Part shown: positions 22,901 to 31,533 of the stretch, in pieces
How the letters are laid out: the number at the start of each line of letters is the position of its first letter
Position numbering within the stretch: position 1 is the stretch's first letter
Origin: Euleptes europaea
Taxonomy: Eukaryota > Chordata > Lepidosauria > Squamata > Sphaerodactylidae
Direction of reading: 5' to 3'
DNA: 64,000 bases
Assembly (NCBI RefSeq): GCF_029931775.1
Contig: NC_079328.1
Span: 10,344,501-10,408,500, forward strand
Notes under the pieces: model-generated
What the model saw: only the letters and a program-made list of their open reading frames with translations
Database searches by the model: none
What the model was told of the DNA's origin: nothing
Translations under genes and position numbers: made by a program

Positions 22901-23611
22901 TTACCTTTAGCAGAATATGCCTACAATAATGCCATGCATCAATCCACAGGTTTTAGCCCGTTTTTTGCTGTGTATGGACAAGATTTCAGTCCCATCGCTC
23001 CTCCAGATGATGTAGAGGGGGAGGGGAACCCCGACATTGCCTCCTGGGCACACGCCCTCCGTACCACTTGGCCCTGGCTCGTTAGCAACCTCGACCGGGC
23101 CAAACGTAAATACAAAGCGCAAGCTGACAAACATCGCTCCCCCGGGGGTGATCTGCAAGTAGGCGCTTTGGTTTACCTTTCCACCAAAAATCTCCGTTCC
23201 ACCCAACCGTGCCATAAGCTCAGCGCCAAATTCATTGGCCCTTTCCCCATTACTCGGGTCATAAACCCTGTCACAGTGGAACTGGCTCTCCCCAAATCCT
23301 TAAGGCGTGTGCATCCTGTTTTCCACATAAGCCTCCTCAAACCCCATGTTGCTTCTCCACGGTGGCATCCGGACCCACCGCCTGCGCAACCCATCATGGT
23401 GGGGGGGGAAGAACACTTCGAAGTCTCCAAGATTCTTGACTCCCGTATTCACCATGGCATTCTGCAATATCTAATTCGTTGGAAACATTTCCCCCCTGCC
23501 TATGACGAATGGGTGCGCGCACGGGATGTCTCCGCCCCCGACCTCGTCGACGCCTTTCACATTGCTTACCCGGACAGGCCAGCCCCCTTGCGGACTGGGA
23601 GGGGGCCTTGA
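19874..23611 (+). CDS. chromovirus pol polyprotein with chromodomain
   Basis: An open frame of 1245 codons, in the -1 frame relative to gag. Domains in order: aspartic protease (LIDSG near residue 72); reverse transcriptase (LRLCIDFRKLN near 290, YLDDILIYS near 387); RNase H (VDASDVAMGGAL near 545, WTDHKNLAAL near 615); integrase with a His/Cys zinc-binding region (CPVCAAAK near 860) and catalytic aspartates and glutamate in AMDFMTDLP, ICDRGSGF and DGQTERVN (about 886, 948, 982); and a C-terminal chromodomain (about 1178-1232: KILDSRIHHGILQYLIRWK). The chromodomain is the hallmark of chromoviruses and is thought to guide integration. The motifs I looked for are all present. Confidence 0.92.
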   Translation: MDFSSLKPGISPRLVKKRLRSVVNGASPQTSQDLPSKPNAPTKIKEVDSTVYVDAVLQQLNGGPQIPVKALIDSGCCRTLISETTFAALRADSETLSAPVQFAQMDGSQFKGGPVDHRTIGVAMGIGSHWEQIDFTIAPIRFEVVLGINWIKGHSPSIDWETNTISFASPTCDQHRQNFALPFPPVPALTSTAPVPPALPAVYRDFEDVFDLKECDALPPHRASDCAIEVVKDCTLTKSKIYPMSASERTVLRDFLDKNLARGFIRPSNAPNSAPAFFVRKKEGDLRLCIDFRKLNAVTQTNAYPIPLISDILGQLQEGRVFSKLDLVEAYYRVRIREGDEHLTAFSSCFGMYEFLVMPFGLKGAPGVFMQLINEILHDLLYRGVVVYLDDILIYSKTVDEHVTLVREVLQRLRNHQLFAKLAKCEFHQSKLTFLGYIISHQGLRMDPAKVQGVLDWTPPTNRKQVQQFLGFANFYRGFIPNFAQVALPITDLLKTKGKVSSAALPSAKILWTEQCQAAFLALKRLFTSEPVLRHPDPNQMFIVQVDASDVAMGGALLQQGPDGLLHPCAYFSKKFAHAQLNWPIWEKEASAVHHALTLWRQFLEGSKVPFEVWTDHKNLAALTGSHKLSAKQQRWAEFFAQFRFTLKHVPGKQNVLADALSRLPQYPVKLERPTNSLFTPMQHGALPMLAVQTRSQHQHTFPNSQAPPAQPAAQPPPQQTGVPAPPTPPTAQPPAVCAPPHVSTSPITVSQISMTDGGAPSKIPISESFLTVLRDQCLLERSAHTLPPGVLEQGGSWYKDSKLYVPKTLRKDVLHLAHGAKTAGHFGFLKTLHLLRRQFWWGGMRSDIDSFIRSCPVCAAAKRSQGKPPGLLQPLETPSRPWEVIAMDFMTDLPLSGGKTVLWVVTDLFSKQIHLIPCAGIPSAQKLARLFVTHIFRLHSFPRKIICDRGSGFVSKFWKAFLKLVGVEQGLSSAYHPQTDGQTERVNAVLECYLRCYVNYHQDNWVELLPLAEYAYNNAMHQSTGFSPFFAVYGQDFSPIAPPDDVEGEGNPDIASWAHALRTTWPWLVSNLDRAKRKYKAQADKHRSPGGDLQVGALVYLSTKNLRSTQPCHKLSAKFIGPFPITRVINPVTVELALPKSLRRVHPVFHISLLKPHVASPRWHPDPPPAQPIMVGGEEHFEVSKILDSRIHHGILQYLIRWKHFPPAYDEWVRARDVSAPDLVDAFHIAYPDRPAPLRTGRGP
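19919..19925 (+). promoter_or_regulatory. likely -1 frameshift heptamer at the gag-pol overlap
   Basis: A AAA AAC lies in the gag reading phase, 16 bases before the gag stop, and a -1 slip leads directly into the pol frame. This is the classic X XXY YYZ slippery pattern used by Sushi-type elements and their domesticated relatives. I did not establish a downstream pseudoknot. Confidence 0.7.
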
Positions 23612-23622
23612 GGGGAGCAGAA

Positions 23623-23878
23623 TGTCAGGCTGCTATCTCGGTTTCGTTATTGCCTCTGTCTCTGTGCTGTATTGTCTGCTCCCCAAGGTCACATACCTAG
23701 GCCTGGGAATTCAGCTCCTGGGAAACTGTATGCATGCGTGTAATCTCCCGCCTTTCCTGCCTTATAATATCTCCCAGCTAGTGAGCCTTTCATAGCTGTC
23801 ATTTTATTCGTTTGCGCTGTATGCCTATTTGATCAGTAAAAGCCATCTGTTTGGACTCTATATGACTTTGTGGTGACA
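23623..23878 (+). repeat. 3' LTR of the chromovirus
   Basis: A copy of 17349-17604, ending in CA, directly followed by the target duplicate tagcc. Confidence 0.92.
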
Positions 23879-23883
23879 TAGCC

Positions 23884-24031
23884 TCAGTTTAGTAATTTTA
23901 GCTTCTAGGGTCAGTTCAGGCTTGATTTGATCTATAACCCATTGATTTGTTTTTTTGGCAGTCCACGGTATCCGTAACACTCTCCTCCAACACCACCTTT
24001 CAAAGGAATCTATTTTCTTCCTATCAGCTTT
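23884..24031 (-). mobile_element. RTE-BovB LINE, upstream piece of the interrupted copy
   Basis: The minus strand encodes KIDSFERWCWRRVLRIPWTA and then a lysine-rich segment ending EAKITKLRL, a highly characteristic stretch of BovB ORF2 near its C terminus. The 5' truncation point is 24031, next to the 11-bp target duplication. Confidence 0.85.
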
Positions 24032-24042
24032 CTTCCAAGCTC
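24032..24042. repeat. BovB target-site duplication, right
   Basis: cttccaagctc, an exact copy of 17090-17100. Confidence 0.85.
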
Positions 24043-24214
24043 CTACTGTTGCTAAAAGACTTACAGCACTGGAGAGATAAATGCCCACCTTCTGTAATCC
24101 AATGGATTGAGGACCTTACAACCTTATCAGCGTTTGAATGTATGACATATAGATGACAACTGTGGATGGACAATGTTTTAGATATTTATTTAAAACATTT
24201 TTATGCCACCTTTC
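24043..24214 (+). mobile_element. L1 LINE ORF2 fragment, middle piece
   Basis: Reads LLLLKDLQHWRDKCPP and then SVIQWIEDLTTLSAFE, matching the L1 ORF2 C-terminal block (K-W...PP...W...). After about 24180 the sequence changes to an AT-rich SINE-like piece (tttaaaacatttttatgcca) that hosts the next LTR element. Confidence 0.55.
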
Positions 24215-24528
24215 TGTTGTGTATGTATTTAGTAGGGTAGTAATCAAGGGGAGACTTAGGAGCTTGAGTTCCGCACAAAGGATCCTAAACCCTGCTCGGC
24301 CTGTTGGCTAAGCAAACGGATCCTATTGGCCCTAAGCCAGCATGTCCCATTGATCACCAAGAGGGTATTCCCCCCTATCACGGATCAGGGGGGGAGTGGC
24401 CGCAGGTGGACAGGGCATATAAGCATTGCACGTTCCGTGTGTAAGTTAGTTCTGTGCTGAAATCAAATAAAGCTGTGTTGTTGAACTCCGTCTCTGATCT
24501 CGTGAATCCTTCCCACATGGACTTAACA
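24215..24528 (+). repeat. 5' LTR of the broken Gypsy element
   Basis: 314 bp. Contains catataag (about 24415), likely the TATA region, and aataaa at about 24465, likely the poly(A) signal of the R region. Confidence 0.88.
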
Positions 24529-24749
24529 GTGGCGACGAAGACTGGGGAGCGGCCTGACTGACCTGCTGACTCACTCTCGTTCCGGCGTTCACAGTCTCCG
24601 GTAGGCAGCCCAGTCCGCAACACTGAATCACATGCCGGCTGACCCGCAGCTTCCGCCTCGCTCCGCGACCTTGCTGTGTCCAGGCAGCCGGCCCGATTGC
24701 TGATTCGCTGGATTCTCGGGAGAGAAGACATACGCCGCACGATGCGAGG

Positions 24750-26460
24750 TGGGAGACTCCGATTGTAACTCCGTTGAAGCCGAACGGGGACGTCCGCATC
24801 TGCGCGGACTACAAGTGCACCCTGAATCGGGCCCTTCAGAGTCAAGTGTACACCGTGCCTGTCGTCAGCCACCTTCTGGCATCCCTCACTGGGGGCCGGG
24901 TCTTCGCCAAACTTGACCTGGCCCAGGCGTACCAGCAGCTGCTGGTTGACGAGTCTTTGGCGGAGGCGCAGACCATCGTCACACACCGGGGCACTTTCCG
25001 GGTGACCGCCTGCAGTTCGGAGTCAGCACTGCCCCAGGGATATTCCAAAACATCATGGAGGACCTCCTGAAAGGCCTGCCTGGCATCGTCCCGTATTTTG
25101 ATGACGTCCTGATTGCCGCTGCCTCCGAGGGGGAACTCCTAGACCGCGTCCGCCTGGTGCTCGGCCGTTTCAGGACCACAGGGCTCACCGTCAAATGCGA
25201 CAAGTGCCCGCTGGGCTTGCCGCAAGTGGAGTTCCTGGGCTACCTCATCGATGCTGCCGGCATCCACCCAGCCCCATCGAAAGTAAAGGCGATCCACAGC
25301 GCTCCCCCGCCCAAATGCAAACAGGAGCTTCAGGCATTCTTGGGACTTTTAAATTTCTACCACTCCTTCCTGCCCAATAAGGCATCGGTTGCCAAACCCC
25401 TCCTCTGCCTCCTGGACAAATTGACACAGTGGGTATGGGGCAGGCTGCAGCAGCGGGCCTTCGAGGCCGCGAAGGGCCTCCTCTCCTCATCCAGTTTGCT
25501 CGTCCACTTCGACAAGAGACTGCCAGTGGTGCTGACCTGTGACGCCTCGCCCTATGGCGTTGGCACGGTCCTGCAGCACCGGTTGCCGGATGGCTGGGAG
25601 GCCCCAATCGCCTTCTATTCCAGGACCCTCACCCCGGCCGAGCGGAACTACACGCAAATCGACCAGGAGGCCCTCGCCGTCATGGCCAGCGTTAAGAAGT
25701 TCCACGACTTCATCTACGGGTGGCAGTTCACCATTGTGACGGACCACAAGCCGCTCTTGGGGTTGTTCGTTCCGGATCGCCAAATGCCGCAGATCCTGTT
25801 GCCCCGTATGCTCCGCTGGTCGATTTTCATGAATGCCTATGCATTACGGCGCATCGACCGCCGTGACTGGGACAGGGGGTGGTGGACTTCCTCTTAGCTT
25901 AGCACGCCACACCCAACTCCGCAACTGGCAAGAGCCCCACGGAACTCCTCATGGGTCGGCGGCTGAAAACGCTGCTCGACCGGATGCACCCTGACCTGGC
26001 GCCTGAGTACCCGGGCCACAAGGACTCGACCGCCACACCGAGGGTCATTGAGCAGGACAACCCTGTGTTTGCCCGGAACTACGGAGCGGGCCCCACCTGG
26101 ATCCCAGCCACGGTCCAGGACACCACCGGCCCGATATCCTATCAGGTAGACACCCCAGAGGGGCGCATTCTGTGGCGCCACATCGATCAGCTACTCTGCT
26201 GCCCTGCCGACTTGCCGGAAGCAGCCACGGTTCCCGTGCCACTGCCGACCCCTGTCACCAGAGAGCCGGAACAGCCGGAGTGCCCGGAGCCACCGTTGCC
26301 ACTGCCTGCGACAGATAACACCGACGACCCAGCAACCGAGGGTGAGATTGATCCGGCACCAATGGACCGTCCAACGGCCCCCGCCCCAGCGCCGCACCAT
26401 TCCCAGCGGAACCACTCGCCGCCGAGCTACCTCCAAGACTTTGTGTGCTCCTAGTGCACC
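24750..26460 (+). pseudogene. pol remnant of the broken Gypsy element
   Basis: Recognisable parts are a reverse transcriptase piece (VRICADYK; GRVFAKLDLAQAYQQL; YFDDVLIAA), an RNase H piece (LTCDASPYGVGTVLQ; IVTDHKPLLGLF) and a C-terminal integrase tail (ARNYGAGPTWIPATV; RHIDQLL type) followed by a proline-rich end. The sequence type is that of Gypsy lineages related to mag/K02A2.6-like pol. GC content is higher than in the surroundings. It is a fossil with several breaks. Confidence 0.85.
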
Positions 26461-26491
26461 GCTAGGATCACTCGGACTTAGGGGGGAGGGG

Positions 26492-26802
26492 TGTTGTGTA
26501 TGTATTTAGTAGGGTAGTAAGCAAGGGGAGACTTAGGAGCTTGAGTTCCGCACGAAGGATCCTAAACCCTGCTCGCCCTATTGGCTAAGCAAACGGATCC
26601 TATTGTCCCTAAGCCAGCATGTCCCATTGGTCACCAAGAGGGTATTCCCCTCCTATCACGGATTGGGGGTGAGTGGCCGCAGGCGGCCAGGGGGGCATAT
26701 AAGCAGGGCACGTTCAGTGTGTAAGTTAGTTCTGTGCTGAAATCAAATAAAGCTGTGTTGTTGAACTCTGATCTCGTGAATCCTTCCCACGCGGACTTAA
26801 CA
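26492..26802 (+). repeat. 3' LTR of the broken Gypsy element
   Basis: 311 bp, a divergent copy of 24215-24528. Confidence 0.88.
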
Positions 26803-26807
26803 CTTTC

Positions 26808-27260
26808 CATCTGAGCAGGGTCCCCCAGGCAGTAAACATGAAAACAACTGGAAGCCTTTTATAGATGCCTATGTGTAGACTTTCCACAATTGTTATTTTT
26901 TTATTTCTTTTCTGTTTGGGGGTTGCCGTTAAAAAAATTTTTTTACAGGTAGACAGCCCCAGAATACAGGTTGGCACCACCCCCTCAAAAGACTGCACAA
27001 CTATGCACATGTATGTATTACTTGCAAAATCCAAGCAAGAGATGCAATAGTAAAGCTGCAACATTAAGATGCAACATTAACATTATACAAGAGACTCCAA
27101 GGGCCAGATAAAATACTTCCAAGCCTGTCCAATTTATATGCTGTCAGTTGGTCGTTGCCGGCCCAGCGGATGCAGCCTGAATTCAAAAAGCACCAGGCGC
27201 ATTGGAGAATTTCTCATTACATCGCTGAGTTCCAGGACAGAGAGAAAATGACCTTTCATG
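26808..27260 (+). other. end of the L1 fragment and unassigned sequence
   Basis: About 26838-26880 translates as NNWKPFIDAYV then a stop, resembling the last residues of L1 ORF2, followed by an AT-rich 3' UTR-like stretch. From about 26950 to 27260 nothing is recognised. Confidence 0.4.
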
Positions 27261-27617
27261 TGTGTAAGTGCCGTCAAGTTGCTTCCAACTTACAGCAACC
27301 CTATGAATTAATGATCTCCAAAATGATCTATTGTTAACAGCCTTGATCAGGTCTTGCAAACTGAGGGCTATGGTTTCCTTTGTTGAGTCAATCCATCTCA
27401 CATTGGGTCTTCCTCTTCTCCTGCTGTCTTCAACTGTCCCTTGTCTTCTCATAACATGGCCAAAGTTTGATAGCCTCAGTTTAGTAATTTAGCTTCTAGG
27501 GAGAGTTCAGGCTTGATTTGAACCAACATAGTTGTCTTCTTGGTGGTCCATGGTAGCTGTAAAACTCTCCCCCAACACCACATTTCAAATGATTAACTCT
27601 TCCTGGGCCAACTTTCT

Positions 27618-27768
27618 CACTCATCTCACTCCTACACACTTGACACTGAGAGACACTGTCCTTCAGTGTTACTCCTCTGAAGATGCCTGCCACAGCTGTT
27701 GGTGAAACTTTAGGAAAGAAAATACCAAGACCACGGTTACACAGCCCAGATACCCCACAAGAACCAAT
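27618..27768 (+). mobile_element. half of the palindromic repeat seen at 50321
   Basis: Matches the right arm of the 50321-50866 element (cctacacacttgacactgag through tacacagcccagatacccca). It sits at a place where a large part of the BovB RT domain is missing. The hammerhead-like core (CTGAAGA, stem, GAAA) is present, but the cleavage-site triplet is altered. Confidence 0.7.
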
Positions 27769-28364
27769 AAAATACATGCTTTGACACCTTTGCCAAATGG
27801 AAAGCATTCTTTTTCTCCATATTCTGTCCTAACAGTAGCCTCTTGTCCAGAGTATAGGTTGTGAATCAAACTAATCAAATGTTGTGGCACACCCATTTCT
27901 TTTAAAACCAAGCATAGATTTTCATGATCTATACAGGCAACAGGTTTGCTATAATATTTGGAATGCAAGCAGGTTTTCTTCTGATTTTTTTGTATGCTCC
28001 AGTAAGCAATGCAAATTTGCAATATGATCTCTAGTGCCTCTTCCTTTTTGGAATCCAGTGTGAACATCTGACACATGTTATTCCATATATGGTAACAGTC
28101 TTTGTTTTAAGATTTTGGCATCACTTTACTTGCATGAAAAATTAATGGGATGGTTCAATAGTTGCTGCAGTCTTTGACATCTCCTTTTTTTGGAATCGGC
28201 ATATTGATCAAGCCTTTCCAGTCTGTTTTGACCTCCGTATTTGTTGGCATATTCTTGTCAAGATTTTGGTGGCTTGGAATAGCTGTATTGATATTCAATC
28301 TATCCCTGGTGATTTGTTTCTCCCAATTGCTTTCAGTGCAGCTTTCACTACACTTTCTAAAATT

Positions 28365-28664
28365 GAAGAAGAAGAGTTGTTTTTTGTATGCCAACTTTTT
28401 CTACCATTTAAGGCTTACCACTAGCTTACAATCACCTTCCCTTCCCCTCCCCACAACAGACACTCTGTGAGGTAGGTGGGGCTGAGAGAGTGTGACTAGC
28501 ACAAGGTCACCCAGCTGGCTTTGTGTGTAGGAGTGGGGAAAGAAATCCAGTTCATCAGATTAGCGTCCACCATTCATGTGGAGGAGTGGGGAATCAAACC
28601 TGATTCTCCAGATCAGACTTCACTGCTCCAGACCACCGCTCTTAACCACTACACCATGCTGGTT
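28365..28664 (-). repeat. tRNA-derived SINE (CTT-tailed)
   Basis: Antisense copy from gaagaagaagagttg to aaccactacaccatgctgg. It is inserted in the long BovB copy. A and B boxes are recognisable on the minus strand near its right end. Confidence 0.88.
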
Positions 28665-28833
28665 CTTCTGTAAAAGGTTCTTCTGTAAAAGATTCTTCTT
28701 GGAAGGAATCTGTCATCGTTTCACCTCTTCTGTAGAGTTCTTCAGTATATTGTTCCCATCTTTTCTTCATTTTGTCCAGTTCAGTGAATGTGTTTCCATG
28801 TTGATCTTTCAGCATGCCTAACTCTGCTTCCCC

Positions 28834-29043
28834 TGACTGGCATGGCCCCAGGCTAGTCTGATCTCCTGAGATCTCAGAAGCTAAGCAGGGTTGGCCCTGG
28901 TTAGAATTTGGATGGGCAACCTCCAAAGAACACCAGGGTCGTGACGCAGAGGCAGGCAATGGCAAACCACCTCCGAATGTCTCTTGAAAACACTATGTGG
29001 TTGGCATAACTCAGCTGTGACTTAACAGCACACACAAAAAAAC
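28834..29043 (+). repeat. 5S-rRNA-derived SINE with BovB tail
   Basis: 5S-like head (gatctcagaagctaagcagg, ggccctggttagaatttgg) and BovB-like tail (ggttggcataactcagctg) with CA repeats. It is inserted in BovB and oriented opposite to it. Confidence 0.88.
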
Positions 29044-29889
29044 CCTGTCCTTTAAATTTCCTCTTTATTTCTTGGATCTTGTGGAACAGATCTCTTGTTC
29101 TTCCTTTTTTGTTATTCTCTTTTATTTATTTACACTGCATTTAGACTTCTATTTCTGTCACTTTTTGCTTTTGCTTCTCATCTATCTTTAGCAATTTTAG
29201 GAGTTTCATCAGTCATCCATTGAGGCTTTTCATCTCTTTTGGCTCAGGAATAGTCTTTGCACATTCTTCCTTGATAATATCTCTAGTTTCAACCCATAGT
29301 TCTTCCAGTTCCCACTCACATGTATAGTCTGTACCACAATCAGCTCCTGGCTTTGTTTTAGCAGAGAGAATAGAGCTTCTCCATTTTCTGCTTCCAGTTA
29401 TATAATCTATTTGATTTCAGTTTTGGCGGTCCAGTGATATCCACAGATACAATTGTAAGTACAGTTGCCTGAAATGTCTTTGCAATGAAAACATTGTTTC
29501 CTTCATAGAATTCTATGAGTCACTCTCCTGCTTCGTTTCGTGCTCCTAGTCCAAATCTTCCAACAATATTTGATTCTACTTGTTTCCCACTTTTGTGTTC
29601 CAGTCACCTGTGATTAACAGCACAGCTTGTTTAGGTGCGTGTGATCAATTTCTTCCTGGATATTTGCATAAAAGCTTTCAGTTTCCTCCTCTTCAATATC
29701 TGTAGCTGGGATGAATGGTGGTTATGTTGGTAGGCTTTCCATGAAGTCCGATTGATATTATTCAGTCAGACTTTGCATTATAGCCCGACCACTTGTGCTA
29801 CAACTTGCCCCTGTTTCTTCTGTTTTTGTCATTCTCCGAGTAAAACACTTTATTCTCTTCTGACTGAAAATGTTCTAATCCAGTCCACT

Positions 29890-30045
29890 TTAGTTCACTC
29901 ACTCCCAGGAGTGCAATGTTTAAACAGTCCATTTTTTTGTTTTATGGTTTTGAGTCATGTCACACCATGTCATGTACATGTATGCTACGCAGCTCACTCC
30001 CTGGATTGCAATGTTTAAATAGTCCATTTCTCGTTTTACAGTTCT
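29890..30045. repeat. tandem duplication in the BovB 5' region
   Basis: The unit gcaatgtttaaacagtccat at about 29911 recurs as gcaatgtttaaatagtccat at about 30009, about 98 bp later, each preceded by a cactccc motif. Confidence 0.6.
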
Positions 30046-30309
30046 CGCCTTTTTTTTTAATGGAGGAAAAATTCTGCTGAGAAACCCTGCCACATCCTTC
30101 ACACACCCAACCCTCTGACTTGACTAATCACAGTAAATTGTAAATTGTGCCTACAATATCAGCTTAAGTTTGCATCTGTGAAGCACAATATTTATAAGGC
30201 TAAAAACCCAGCCCTGTAATTAAAGTCCTGTTTCGTTAACACTTGCAAACAGCTGGGAACACTCTCTAAAGCACAGTTCAAAAGTGTGTGGTCTGCTAGA
30301 AGTAAAAAA

Positions 30310-30660
30310 GAGCCTGATTTCGTCAGATCTCAGAAGATAAGCAGGGTTGGCCCTGGTTAGTATTTGGATGGGAGACCACAAAGGAATACCAGGGTTGCTG
30401 TGCAGAGGAAGGCACTGGCAAACCACCTCTGTTAGGGCGAAAACGCATGGTCGCTTTATCCTCCTTTAATCCCTGTTTCAGCCAGGTTTCAGCCTGGATC
30501 GAACACATGCATTTCGCTTAATGTGTGTTCGATCCTGGCTAAAACAGGGATTAAAGGAGGATAAAGCAACCATGCGTTTTCGCCCACAGTCTCTTGCCAT
30601 GAAAACCCCTAAAGGGGTCGCCATAAGTCGACTGCAACTTGACGGCACTTTACACACACA
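30310..30660 (+). repeat. 5S-derived SINE interrupted by a foldback MITE
   Basis: 5S head at 30311-30434 (cgtcagatctcagaagataa, ggatgggagacc), interrupted at 30435-30585, then the BovB-like tail (aaggggtcgccataagtcga, gacggcac) with CA repeats to 30660. Confidence 0.88.
30435..30585. mobile_element. 151-bp foldback MITE
   Basis: Terminal repeats gggcgaaaacgcatggt and its complement extend inward with one mismatch in the first 41 bp. The inverted repeat then continues to the centre apart from an 11-bp insertion-like difference (tttcagcctgg) in the left arm. It is non-coding and sits in a 5S SINE. The target site looks like TTA, but the right flank differs, so the superfamily is uncertain (PIF/Harbinger-like is possible). 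Confidence 0.8.
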
Positions 30661-30950
30661 AAGGTCCCCTGTGCAAGCCCCGGGTCATTCTTGATCCATG
30701 GGGTGACGTCACATCCCGACGTTTTCTAGGCAGACTTTGTTTACGGGGTGGTTTGCCAGTGCCTTCCCCAGTCATCTAACCTTTACCCCCAGCAAGCTGG
30801 GTACTCATTTGACTGACCTCGGAAGGATGGAAGGCTGAGTCAACCTGGAGCCGGCTATCTGAAACCAACTTCCGTTGGGATCGAACTCAGGTCATGAGCA
30901 AAGCTTGGACTGCAATACTGCAGCTTAGCACTCTGCGCCACAGGGCTCCT
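30659..30950 (-). repeat. tRNA-derived SINE, cgcagagtggtaagc family
   Basis: On the minus strand the head is ctgtggcgcagagtgctaag (A box) with gagttcgatccc (B box). The body includes gagtacccagcttgctgggg and the 3' end is aggggaccttt. Related copies lie at 49270 and 58719. Confidence 0.82.
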
Positions 30951-31145
30951 AGCAGCACCTTAAAGACTAACAAAATTTCTGGTTGGGTATGAGCTTTCGT
31001 GAGTCACAACTCACTTCAGATAGTAAGAAGAAGTAAGATGCCACTCACAAAAGCTCCTACCCTGCCAGAGGTTTTGTTAGTCTTGAAGGTGCTACTGGAC
31101 TCTTGCTCTTTTCTACTGCTACAGATAGACTAACATGGCTACCCA
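30951..31145. repeat. foldback repeat with degraded hammerhead-like arm
   Basis: The left arm (agcaccttaaagactaacaa, about 30954-31022) and the right arm (tttgttagtcttgaaggtgc, about 31022-31090) are inverted copies. On the minus strand the left arm reads CTGAAG, a GTGAG/CTCAC stem, then GAAA, close to a hammerhead core but one short. The flank actaacatggctacccattg belongs to the same dispersed family. Confidence 0.6.
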
Positions 31146-31533
31146 TTGTGATCAAGCTACAAAAAGGACAGTTTATTATCTTCTATAGACAGGGTTTAAA
31201 GACCCCTGAAGGCCTGAATCCAAGGAAGTACTACCTGGTCCCAGAACTCTCAAGACGAGGACATTGAGGCCATTCTCAGCGTGACAATCACCTGGCGCTT
31301 GAATCTTTTGTGGAATTAAAGAGCAAATTGATTTTTGTGCTCCTCTTCTCCTGAAATTCTGCCTTATTCTTGTTGTTACAGGGAGGTGAAGCAATTCCCT
31401 TGTCACAGCTGTCACGTTGTAAGGCATAAGAAATGCAACTTTTCAACTTAGAAATTTTAAGGCTACAATTCTGCACACACTTACCTGGACATAAGTCCTA
31501 CCAAAGTGGGATTTACATCTGAGTAAGTACACC

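Larger units (their letters stand above)
17349..23878 (+). mobile_element. Ty3/Gypsy chromovirus LTR retrotransposon, nearly whole
   Basis: A 6.5-kb element with 256-bp LTRs, a gag-like frame, an overlapping pol frame and a purine-rich tract (gaggggagcagaa, about 23610-23622) before the 3' LTR. It is flanked by tagcc at 17344-17348 and 23879-23883 (5 or 6 bp, depending on where the LTR end is placed). The chromodomain after integrase and the gag/pol overlap place it with the vertebrate chromoviruses (Sushi-ichi-like). The two LTRs look identical by eye over about 254 bases, so it is a very recent insertion. It looks close to whole, with at most about one break. It lies inside a BovB LINE fragment. 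Confidence 0.92.
24215..26802 (+). mobile_element. older, broken Ty3/Gypsy element
   Basis: LTRs at 24215-24528 and 26492-26802 start TGTTGTG and end TTAACA. The target duplication ctttc lies at 24210-24214 and 26803-26807. The primer-binding site follows the 5' LTR (tggcgacgaagactgg), and from memory it resembles the 3' end of tRNA-Ser. A polypurine tract (ggggggagggg) precedes the 3' LTR. Only parts of pol remain. The LTRs differ at roughly 15-20 positions by eye, so it is clearly older than the chromovirus. It is broken in several places and not functional. Confidence 0.9.
27261..30050 (-). mobile_element. RTE-BovB LINE, long degraded copy
   Basis: The minus strand shows, from its 5' side: an endonuclease domain (VGRFGLGARNEAGE type, about 29500-29575), a linker (WMTDETPKIAKD, about 29200), a reverse-transcriptase N-terminal region (KMKKRWEQYTEELY, about 28750) and an RT segment (IDHENLCLVLKEMGVPQHL, then LYSGQEATVRTEYGE, about 27780-27930). 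After a gap come the C-terminal block (GRPNVRWIDSTKE, RSLIHRVA, about 27240-27430) and the 3' UTR ending gacggcacttacac. The YADD-containing part of RT is absent. It is interrupted by the element piece at 27618 and by SINEs at 28365 and 28834. Many stops: dead. The 5' limit near 30050 is approximate. Confidence 0.85.

Noticed and set aside
24378-24986. 202-codon minus-strand open frame
   Set aside because: Antisense to the LTR and leader of the broken Gypsy element; a shadow frame.
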